Source: Candidatus Zipacnadia bacterium
GTDB lineage: Bacteria; Armatimonadota; UBA5377; JALGUK01
Length of the DNA: 5,647 bases
NCBI GenBank assembly: GCA_029820875.1
Contig: JALGUK010000137.1
Span: 1-5,647 of the forward strand
Direction: 5' to 3'
The position numbers and the translations under genes are program-made. Of the stretch, positions 1 through 5,379 are shown one piece after another. Position 1 is the stretch's first letter, and the number at the start of each line of letters is the position of its first letter. The notes below the pieces were generated by a model that saw nothing but the letters and a program-made list of their open reading frames with translations, was not told where the DNA came from and did no database searches.

Positions 1-72
1 GGTGCTCCGCCGGTACCAGGCGCGCCGGGAGCGGCCCCTGGGACACCGCCTCCTGCTCCACCGTCTCGATAG
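1..72 (+). CDS. C-terminal tail of an unidentified upstream gene (partial; possibly secG or yajC)
   Basis: Only the last 23 codons are present. Read in frame 1 they give a Gly/Ala/Pro-rich tail (it ends PPPAPPSR) closed by TAG at 70-72. Low-complexity Pro/Ala tails are common on SecG proteins, and yajC or secG near secDF would fit, but no diagnostic domain is inside the window, so identity is a guess. The stop codon overlaps a perfect AGGAGG at 71-76, as expected at a tight gene junction. Frame 2 is also open, Arg-rich, and ends at TGA 113-115 overlapping the next start codon. Frame 3 is open as well. The frame choice is therefore favoured, not proven. Confidence 0.45.
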   Translation, partial: GAPPVPGAPGAAPGTPPPAPPSR

Positions 73-111
73 GAGGCAGTCAGTGGGACGGCGAAGGCTG
101 GAGTCAAGCAA

Positions 112-429
112 ATGACGGCCGTCAAGTTCGTGACCGGTTTGGCTGTCTGTCTGGTCGCCATGGGGTTTGCCGGTTGGCTCCTGCAGATTCGCCTTCTATC
201 CGAGGGGCGAAGTGCGGAGGTGGTCCGTGGTAGTGTACGCCAGTTCTGGGTAGGTGGGGCGTTTGTATTGGCCCTGCTGGCAGGTGCTGGAGCACTGACG
301 GACTTTGATATTCGCAAGATCACATGGCGATCAGGCGTTCCAGTTATCATGGCGCTTGCAGCGGCTCTGGCCATCGCATTTGTTGTCCGGCAGAGGGTGC
401 TACGGATGCTCAAAGGCCCGTCAAAATAG
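112..429 (+). CDS. Small three-helix membrane protein, unknown function
   Basis: This gene encodes 105 residues that I do not recognise as a named family. Three hydrophobic segments are visible, at about residues 5-25, 46-63 and 74-92. A polar, Arg-containing linker joins the first two, and the short C-terminus is basic (RQRVLRMLKGPSK). This predicts an inner-membrane protein with little soluble mass. The ATG at 112 is the only in-frame start after the TAG at 70-72. It has GGAG at 100-103 with an 8-nt spacer. The gene lies 39 nt after the preceding tail and before the PqqD-like gene, so it is probably co-transcribed with the upstream gene. A Sec-associated role is conceivable from location only. 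Confidence 0.7.
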   Translation: MTAVKFVTGLAVCLVAMGFAGWLLQIRLLSEGRSAEVVRGSVRQFWVGGAFVLALLAGAGALTDFDIRKITWRSGVPVIMALAAALAIAFVVRQRVLRMLKGPSK

Positions 430-444
430 GGCCGAGGGGAAATG

Positions 445-515
445 GGGCAGTGCCCAGCGAGTGCGGCGTGACGTACGTTTTCGAGTCACTGGGCACTGTC
501 CACTGATCTGTCCAC
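445..515 (+). repeat. Imperfect inverted repeat with adjacent direct repeat in an intergenic region
   Basis: The 10-mer CAGTGCCCAG at 448-457 is matched by its exact reverse complement at 489-498. Pairing extends outward to 445-457/489-501 with one G-U pair, leaving a 31-nt loop that contains the 8-bp palindrome ACGTACGT (471-478). Overlapping the 3' arm, CTGTCCAC occurs twice (496-503 and 508-515), a 12-nt repeat period. No T-run follows, so a simple intrinsic terminator is unlikely. It could be an mRNA structure between the two genes, a protein-binding site, or a small dispersed intergenic repeat. Confidence 0.5.
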
Positions 516-555
516 AAGGGGTTGAGCCGTAATCGACATTAAACTGCCAGGGCCT

Positions 556-1032
556 GTGAATGCCATTCTGAATCGCCTGCGAGGGCGGCCTCCAGAGTCA
601 CCATCTCTTACGCGACGCCAGGCTTTGTCGGCCTTCCCGGTGCGCAATCCGGAGCTGCAATGGAGAGAGCTTGAGTCCGAAGAAGTCGTCGTGACCGTTA
701 AATCGCCGTCCAGGCTGTCCTGGCGATTGATTTCATGGTTGTTCTATTTGCCTGCGACTCGGACTATTACCTTGGATGAAGTAGGCTCGTTCGTGTGGCG
801 GCTCTGTGACGGCGAGCACTCCGTAAGCGCAATGGTGAAGGCCCTGTGCGCACGATACAAGCTTGGAAAGCGTGAGGCGGAGGTCTCTCTGACAACTTAC
901 TTGCGCGATTTGGGCCGTCGCGGCTTGATTGCCTTTGCTGTTCCCGAGGACAACGGCGATGCAAAAGTGAAGCACGCAGCGCCGGAGCAGGGCGGTCGGC
1001 CTCGCCGCAATGGCATTCGCAGCCCTGGGTAG
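556..1032 (+). CDS. PqqD-like winged-helix family protein
   Basis: The product has 158 residues. The region at about 69-127 has the PqqD-family pattern: a hydrophobic strand, LDEVGSFVWRLCDGEHSV at 73-90, an amphipathic helix around KALCARYKL, then EVSLTTYLRDLGRRGLIAF. The classical family members (PqqD, and the RRE domains of RiPP pathways) bind a precursor peptide and present it to a radical-SAM enzyme. No such enzyme or precursor is visible here, so the substrate is unknown. The N-terminus is basic, and residues 53-65 form a hydrophobic, Trp-rich patch (LSWRLISWLFYLP) that may touch the membrane. The last 25 residues are polar and probably disordered. The start is GTG at 556 with only AGGG at 549-552 (3-nt spacer), a weak site. 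No better in-frame start exists after the stop at 523-525. Confidence 0.75.
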   Translation: MNAILNRLRGRPPESPSLTRRQALSAFPVRNPELQWRELESEEVVVTVKSPSRLSWRLISWLFYLPATRTITLDEVGSFVWRLCDGEHSVSAMVKALCARYKLGKREAEVSLTTYLRDLGRRGLIAFAVPEDNGDAKVKHAAPEQGGRPRRNGIRSPG

Positions 1033-1111
1033 CCGTGGTGCTGGCCCTCGGAAAGCCTCTGAGTGCTTTATATCGCTCCGCTGTTGCTTCGGAAACCTCT
1101 GCCACTTCGCC

Positions 1112-1142
1112 ATAATCCCCGAAAGACGGGAGCGGGGATTAT
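1112..1142 (+). promoter_or_regulatory. 10-bp perfect dyad abutting the secD promoter
   Basis: ATAATCCCCG (1112-1121) and CGGGGATTAT (1133-1142) are exact reverse complements separated by 11 nt. The sequence after the right arm (TGACATCATC) is not T-rich, so this is a poor intrinsic terminator for the PqqD-like gene. The right arm ends on the first base of the -35 hexamer of the next promoter. An operator-like site is therefore as plausible as an mRNA 3'-end structure. The dyad is seen directly, while its function is inferred. Confidence 0.45.
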
Positions 1143-1171
1143 TGACATCATCACTCAATAAGCATTATACT
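1142..1171 (+). promoter_or_regulatory. Sigma-70-type promoter for secD(-secF)
   Basis: A consensus -35 TTGACA lies at 1142-1147 and a -10 TATACT at 1166-1171, an 18-bp spacer (17 if TTATAC at 1165-1170 is used). Start of transcription would fall near 1178, giving a leader of roughly 45-50 nt before the secD ATG. This would let secDF be expressed independently of the upstream genes. It is the best promoter match in the window. Confidence 0.65.
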
Positions 1172-1225
1172 GTGAATCTTGTTACGGCTCTGATGCCACA
1201 CACGACAAAAGGAAGCTGAAGCTGC

Positions 1226-3226
1226 ATGACTGCACAAAACCGAAACCGGTTACTGTTGTTGATTGCCAGCGTGCTTGTGGCTTTTGTAATTGTTTTCTTC
1301 CGTGCCGAGAAGGTCACAAGCGAAGTGCCCGATAGCACCTTTATGTATCGGTTCTCACAACCCCTCTATAAAGCGGATGCAGAAAAAAGCGCTGTTGAGA
1401 CCGAGCTCCGCAAGACCTTGGAAGATGCGGGCGTGGAGCTGGATTATGCGCATGTCGTCTCGCCCACCGAAATAAAAGTTGCGACTCTTGCACTCGACGA
1501 AAAGGAAGCAGCGGCAGACAGAGAAAAAGTTGCAACGGCCCTGAAGAAGAGTGAGAAGTTCAAGGAAGCCCAGGAGATGGAAGCGGCCACGAAAACCGAG
1601 AAGCCGCTTTTCACACTGGCAGGCTTTCATATCTACGGCCCCCGCCCGCGGGTCAGCCTTGGACTCGACCTTAAGGGCGGCTCCCATTTGGTACTGCGTT
1701 GCCTGCCCGAGACGGAGTTAGTCTTCAAGCGCGAGGACGACAAGCCATTCGTGGAGGCTGCCGAGGCAGCGAAGAAGCCCGAGGGCGCAGAAGAGAAAAC
1801 CAGCGAGAAGGCAACGGAAAAGGCCGAGGAGAAGGCTCTTTTGAGCCTCCGAGCCAGTCTGGAAACAATGCTGCGGAAGCATAAAGTGGAGTGGAGGAGG
1901 TTGGATGTTTCATCGGAGGCTATCGCGATTACGACAACCGCGCCGGACAAGGCGACTGCGGACAAGCATGCCAAGCTCATAGAGGATTTTCTTAAGGAGC
2001 GCTACCCGGACGTTTACAAGGCCCGCTCAAACAGCACTTTCATTGACCAGAGCACAGCCGAGACGGTAAAGGGTATCATCGACCGACGGGTCAACTATCT
2101 CGGCGTGAACGAACCGCTGATCCAGACCCAAGGCCGCGACCGGATTATCGTCGAGCTGCCCGGGGTCAAGAACCCCGAGAGGGCCCGCGAGATTCTGGGC
2201 AGCACGGCGAAGCTCGAGTTTAAGCTCCTGCCTAAGAAGTACAACTCATGGGAAGCGCTGAGCCCGGAGGAGCACACCATCCCCGGATTTGAGGGCAAGT
2301 GGGTCTGGAAAAACCCCCAGACCGAGAAGGTTCTCTCTGAAGAGGCGATTCTTGCAGGCGTGGAGCCTAAGTTCACGGGCGGTGACTTGATGCCCACGTG
2401 CAAGGTGATTCCTGGCAGCCAGGGGGACTGGGTTGTCAGCTTCGAGATGAAGGGTGCTGTCAAGACCGATTTTGCAAAGATGACTCGCGCCCATGTCAAT
2501 GACTACCTGGTGATTCTGCTCGACAATAAAGTGGTGATTCCGCCCAAGATACGGTCGGCGTTGCCTGGCAAGGGCGTAATTGAGGGGAACTTCACTGCGG
2601 ACAGGGCAAACGACCTGGCGCTTCTGCTGAACGCCGGTGCCCTGCCGGTCGGTGTGGAGGTTGCTGAGAACCGTACGATCAGCGCCACGCTGGGCAAGGG
2701 ATCCATGGAGCAGAGCCTTCGGGCGGGTATTATCGGGTTCGTCCTGGTACTGGTCTTCATGGCGGCCTACTACAGGGTGCCGGGCTTGCTGGCCGACCTG
2801 GCCTTGGTGATTTATGCTTTGATGGTGCTTGCTGTTCTGATTGCTTTCAGGGCGACGCTGACCCTCCCTGGCATCGCCGGCATAATCCTTTCAATTGGTA
2901 TGGCTGTTGACGCCAACATTATCATCTTTGAGCGCCTCAAGGAGGAGCTCGCGACGGAGAAGACCATGCGTTCGGCGGTCGAGGCGGCGTTTACCCGGGC
3001 CTGGACGGCTATTTTGGACGGTAACGTCACCACGTTGATTGCAGCGGCAGTTCTGTTCTTCCTCGGAGCCAGCCTGATCAAGGGCTTTGCGGTCACATTG
3101 TTCATCGGTGTATGCTGCTCGATGGTGAGCGCTATCGTTGTAACGCGACTCTTTATGGAGATAGCCGTCAGCACTCGCCTGGGCGAGAACCGCAAGCTCT
3201 TCGGCGCCAAGCCCGCTGCTGACTGA
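1226..3226 (+). CDS. secD: Protein translocase subunit SecD
   Basis: The 666-residue product is an RND-superfamily subunit that, with SecF, uses proton motive force to assist preprotein export on the outer side of the inner membrane. TM1 is at about 8-25. A large extracytoplasmic P1 region follows, with GLDLKGG at 146-152, the P1-base motifs IDRRVNYLGV and RIIVELPGV (285-314), and NFTADRANDLALLLNAGALP (455-474). TM2-TM6 are at about 497-514, 520-540, 547-567, 600-615 and 618-640. The TM4 signature GMAVDANI (558-565) contains Asp562, in the position of the conserved proton-relay aspartate. Like E. coli SecD it has an extra N-terminal segment before GLDLKGG. It also carries an Ala/Glu/Lys-rich insert at about 168-203. 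The ATG at 1226 is preceded by AGGA at 1210-1213 (12 nt, long), with GAAG at 1218-1221 as an alternative. secF follows after 46 nt. Confidence 0.97.
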   Translation: MTAQNRNRLLLLIASVLVAFVIVFFRAEKVTSEVPDSTFMYRFSQPLYKADAEKSAVETELRKTLEDAGVELDYAHVVSPTEIKVATLALDEKEAAADREKVATALKKSEKFKEAQEMEAATKTEKPLFTLAGFHIYGPRPRVSLGLDLKGGSHLVLRCLPETELVFKREDDKPFVEAAEAAKKPEGAEEKTSEKATEKAEEKALLSLRASLETMLRKHKVEWRRLDVSSEAIAITTTAPDKATADKHAKLIEDFLKERYPDVYKARSNSTFIDQSTAETVKGIIDRRVNYLGVNEPLIQTQGRDRIIVELPGVKNPERAREILGSTAKLEFKLLPKKYNSWEALSPEEHTIPGFEGKWVWKNPQTEKVLSEEAILAGVEPKFTGGDLMPTCKVIPGSQGDWVVSFEMKGAVKTDFAKMTRAHVNDYLVILLDNKVVIPPKIRSALPGKGVIEGNFTADRANDLALLLNAGALPVGVEVAENRTISATLGKGSMEQSLRAGIIGFVLVLVFMAAYYRVPGLLADLALVIYALMVLAVLIAFRATLTLPGIAGIILSIGMAVDANIIIFERLKEELATEKTMRSAVEAAFTRAWTAILDGNVTTLIAAAVLFFLGASLIKGFAVTLFIGVCCSMVSAIVVTRLFMEIAVSTRLGENRKLFGAKPAAD

Positions 3227-3241
3227 CCCATGGCTTACCGG

Positions 3242-3262
3242 ACCCGGCGCGTCCGGGTTTTT
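3242..3262 (+). terminator. Terminator-like hairpin between secD and secF
   Basis: ACCCGG (3242-3247) and CCGGGT (3253-3258) form a GC-rich six-pair stem with a five-base loop (CGCGT). Two G-U pairs could extend it outward. It is followed at once by a run of five T (3258-3262). The shape is that of a short intrinsic terminator. It ends two bases before the secF Shine-Dalgarno region (GAGGGGG, 3265-3271). Because SecD and SecF act as a complex, full termination is unlikely; partial read-through or stabilisation of the secD mRNA end are alternatives. Confidence 0.5.
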
Positions 3263-3272
3263 CTGAGGGGGC

Positions 3273-4412
3273 ATGACGGTGTACGATTTTCGTGAAAAAA
3301 GATGGGATATCGTCGGCAGGCGTTGGCATTGGTTTGGCCTGTCGCTGTTCGTGATTGTTCTCGGTCTGGTGGTGTGGGGAGTCCGAGGCCTCAACTATGG
3401 CATTGATTTCACAGGCGGTTCTTTATATCGCTTCAAGTTCGAAAGGCCTATTGCTGCCTCGTCGGCTGAGGAGAGCGCGCTCACGGTAAAAATCCGCTCG
3501 CTAGTCAGGGAGCTGGGGATATCCAAGGCCATGGTGCAGCTCTCCGGGCGGACTCAAGTCTTCGTAAGGACCTCGGCTCTGACGGAGGAGAAGGCGAAGG
3601 AAGAGTCTCATGCAGTCATGCAGGCCTTGGAAGAGCATTACGGCGATAAGGGAGGGAAGGTTGAGCAGATCGGGATGGAGCAGGTTGGGCCGGTAATCGG
3701 CCGGGACTTGCTCATTGCAGGGCTAAAGGCATTGATTATCGGCTGCGGCTTGATTCTCATTTACGTTTCAATCCGTTACGAGTTCCGCTTCGCAGTCGCC
3801 GCCATTATAGCTCTCCTGCATGATATTATGATAGTGCTCGGCGTTTCCGCCATTGCCCGGGTGGAAATCAACTCGGCGTTCGTTGCCGTAGTTCTGACGG
3901 TTGTAGGCTATTCCATTAACGATACGATTGTCATCTTCGACCGGATACGCGAAAACCGTAAAATCCATCGCCGGATGCCCCTCGCCCAGGTTACAAACGT
4001 CAGTTTGGTGCAGACATTAGCCCGCTCAATCAATACCACTGCCAGCACTCTTTTCCCGCTCGCGGCGCTGTTTTTCCTCGGCGGAGCCACTCTTCACGAC
4101 TTCGCGTTGGCGTTGATTGCCGGTATCACCTCGGGCGCGTACTCGTCCATCTTCATCGCATCGTGTATCGTTGTTGCCTGGGAGGAACATCGGCTGGCGC
4201 GTGTCGGTGCCCCCGCCGGACGGGCCGCGCGGCCTGCGCTTGCTACAGAGCGGCCGGGCGGCGATGCAGTGGTTGATGTGCCCGAAGAAGCTGCCCGGCA
4301 AGAGTCGGGAGCCGCCGCCCCGGCCCAGAAACAGCCTGCCAGGGAGTCTACCAAGGCGCGCAAGAAGACGAAGACCAAACGCACGAAGCGCAAGCGCAAG
4401 CGGCGTTTTTGA
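3273..4412 (+). CDS. secF: Protein translocase subunit SecF with basic C-terminal extension
   Basis: The 379-residue product is the partner of SecD in the Sec accessory complex. TM1 is at about 19-38. GIDFTGG at 43-49 opens the extracytoplasmic P4 domain (about 40-145), and VGPVIGRDLL at 138-147 leads into TM2. TM2-TM6 lie at about 149-168, 171-190, 197-218, 253-269 and 275-303. The TM4 signature VGYSINDTIVIFDRIREN (211-228) holds Asp217, and SINTTASTL (252-260) is typical of the family. Residues after about 308 form an Ala/Pro-rich cytoplasmic linker ending in a cluster almost entirely of Lys, Arg and Thr (about 361-379, ending KRKRKRRF). The ATG at 3273 has GAGG at 3265-3268, only 4 nt away, but the MTVYDFREKRWDIVGRR start suits the family. 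Confidence 0.97.
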   Translation: MTVYDFREKRWDIVGRRWHWFGLSLFVIVLGLVVWGVRGLNYGIDFTGGSLYRFKFERPIAASSAEESALTVKIRSLVRELGISKAMVQLSGRTQVFVRTSALTEEKAKEESHAVMQALEEHYGDKGGKVEQIGMEQVGPVIGRDLLIAGLKALIIGCGLILIYVSIRYEFRFAVAAIIALLHDIMIVLGVSAIARVEINSAFVAVVLTVVGYSINDTIVIFDRIRENRKIHRRMPLAQVTNVSLVQTLARSINTTASTLFPLAALFFLGGATLHDFALALIAGITSGAYSSIFIASCIVVAWEEHRLARVGAPAGRAARPALATERPGGDAVVDVPEEAARQESGAAAPAQKQPARESTKARKKTKTKRTKRKRKRRF

Positions 4413-4451
4413 TGCAGCCGCCGCCGCAACCCGACGAGGCCACCGAAAACC

Positions 4452-4480
4452 TTGTATGAACCGCCGTTTTGTGGTATGGT
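4452..4480 (+). promoter_or_regulatory. Possible weak promoter for the lipoprotein gene
   Basis: TTGTAT (4452-4457) and TATGGT (4475-4480) are 17 bp apart and match the -35 and -10 consensus at 3 and 4 of 6 positions. Transcription would start near 4487, about 34 nt before the chosen ATG. The match is modest and transcription from secF could equally serve the gene. TATGAA (4455-4460) and TTCATA (4482-4487) also form a short inverted repeat around it. Confidence 0.3.
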
Positions 4481-4504
4481 TTTCATATAGATGGCCCGAC
4501 TCGC

Positions 4505-4513
4505 AGGAGGTGA
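4505..4513 (+). promoter_or_regulatory. Strong ribosome binding site fixing the lipoprotein start
   Basis: AGGAGGTGA is a near-complete complement to the 16S rRNA 3' end and stands 7 nt before the ATG at 4521. It shows that the in-frame ATG at 4491, which has no Shine-Dalgarno and would make this site part of the coding region, is not the real start. Confidence 0.85.
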
Positions 4514-4520
4514 CGCAGCA

Positions 4521-4991
4521 ATGGCAGCAACCAGGCATGTGGTTGGTCTCCTCGTCGCAGCAGTGATGCTTCTAACAGCGGCCTTCGTCACCGGATGTGG
4601 CAGGAAGCAATTCAAAATCACGAAAACAATGGTAGTCACTGAGATCGACGACAAGGGTCAGCCGGTAGGCAATGACTATTCCGGCAAGGAAGTCAAAGCC
4701 AGCGAAAAAGCTGTATACCTGTGGTTTCAATATCCCCGGCTCAGCAAGCCACATAAGATTCGCTGGCAAATCAAGTTGACCAAGCCGGACGGTAATAAGG
4801 ACCAGTTCGAAGGTGAACTCCAGTTGGAAAAAGGGGACCGGTCCGGTCATGTCGGAATTGAGCTGAATCCCGGGGAGACTCTCCCCTCGGGCGAGTACGA
4901 AATTTTACTTAAGGAGCTTTCCGGAATGCCCCTCCTCAAGAACCCGAGCGACCCGAAGAAGGAGGCTCCGGTCAAGTTCAGGGTTAAATAA
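4521..4991 (+). CDS. Small secreted lipoprotein, unknown function
   Basis: The product has 156 residues. The N-terminus is a lipoprotein signal peptide: a short basic start (MAATRH), a hydrophobic core (about 7-22) and the lipobox VTGC with Cys26 as the predicted lipidated residue. The mature part (about 130 residues) has alternating hydrophobic strands and Gly/Pro turns: KAVYLWFQYPRLSKPHKIRW, then QFEGELQLEKGDRSGHVGIEL, then LPSGEYEILLKEL. This looks like an Ig-like or related beta-sandwich domain, but I recognise no named family. It lies 108 nt after secF and ends just before a strong terminator, so it may be the last gene of the secDF unit or transcribed alone. Function is unknown; it would sit on the outer face of the inner membrane or in the outer membrane. 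Confidence 0.85.
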   Translation: MAATRHVVGLLVAAVMLLTAAFVTGCGRKQFKITKTMVVTEIDDKGQPVGNDYSGKEVKASEKAVYLWFQYPRLSKPHKIRWQIKLTKPDGNKDQFEGELQLEKGDRSGHVGIELNPGETLPSGEYEILLKELSGMPLLKNPSDPKKEAPVKFRVK

Positions 4992-5026
4992 ACAGGGGTG
5001 CCGAAGGATTGCATCTGCAAGTTTAA

Positions 5027-5060
5027 GGGGTCGAGCGTTTATCCCGCCCGGCCTCTTTTT
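5027..5060 (+). terminator. Strong intrinsic terminator after the lipoprotein gene
   Basis: The arms 5027-5037 and 5045-5055 pair over 11 positions, GC-rich with two G-U pairs and one A-C mismatch, around a 7-nt loop (TTTATCC). The stem is followed directly by TTTTT (5056-5060) and then A. It lies 35 nt after the lipoprotein stop codon. This is a convincing Rho-independent terminator and marks the end of the secDF-lipoprotein transcript. Confidence 0.8.
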
Positions 5061-5172
5061 ATGTCGCACCAGCTAATCCGTGGTTGGCCATTTGATATTG
5101 CCGAAGGAAAGAATCAACAGCTCCTGGAAGACTAACGCTCGCCACGGCAACTAATGTTGGAGGGTGTTTCCC

Positions 5173-5379
5173 ATGAACCGCATCATCGTTGTGGCTGCAT
5201 TGACTGTCGGCGCCCTCATCCTGTTGAAGATAGCTGCAGTGCAGGGGAGGGAGATTGCGCCGGTGGAAGTGACCGTTGGGAAACGCGTAGTTGTCCATAA
5301 ATCTCCACCGGATGGCCAACGGAAACCTGGTCGCCTCGTCCCAGACGGCGCCGGACGAGACAAACCCGGGAGCAACTGA
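5173..5379 (+). pseudogene. N-terminal, signal-peptide part of a frameshifted sialidase-like gene
   Basis: The ATG at 5173 has GGAGG at 5159-5163 (9-nt spacer). A GTG at 5164 is in frame but overlaps that region. The product begins with a signal peptide (MNRIIVVAALTVGALILLKI, cleavage plausible after AVQG near residue 25) and continues REIAPVEVTVGKRVVVHKS. After about residue 45 the frame turns Pro/Gly/Arg-rich and meets TGA at 5377-5379, giving 68 codons. The expected continuation of a secreted beta-propeller enzyme is instead in frame 2 over the same DNA. I read this as the true start of that gene, cut off by a one-base shift between about 5291 and 5311. A genuine 68-residue secreted protein is the less likely alternative. 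Confidence 0.7.

Noticed and set aside
733..1158. Minus-strand ORFs opposite the PqqD-like gene
   Set aside because: They are antisense to a recognisable domain, have Arg/Ala/Ser-rich composition, and show no start signals.
1010..1219. 69-residue + strand ORF with several Cys, considered as a precursor peptide for the PqqD-like protein
   Set aside because: It has no ribosome site, overlaps the end of the PqqD-like gene, and runs straight through the dyad and the secD promoter. It lacks a leader/core layout.
2302..2323. Perfect 7-bp hairpin (GGTCTGG/CCAGACC) inside secD
   Set aside because: It lies within conserved-frame coding sequence with no T-run, and one such stem in 5.6 kb is expected by chance.
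3295..3301. A AAA AAG heptamer early in secF as a -1 frameshift site
   Set aside because: The secF codons are GAA AAA AGA, so the heptamer is not in the register needed for simultaneous slippage.
4491..4520. Upstream ATG start for the lipoprotein (166 residues)
   Set aside because: It has no Shine-Dalgarno and lies at about the predicted transcription start. It would also place the perfect AGGAGGTGA inside the coding region and lengthen the signal peptide with an unneeded segment.
4117..4566. 149-residue + strand ORF overlapping the end of secF and the lipoprotein start
   Set aside because: It is an out-of-frame reading of the secF tail with Pro/Arg/Ser-rich composition, while both overlapped genes have firm family or signal evidence.
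4026..4654. Long minus-strand ORFs over the secF tail and lipoprotein start
   Set aside because: They are shadows of GC-rich codons, rich in Arg/Ala/Gly, and antisense to clear secF and lipoprotein sequence.
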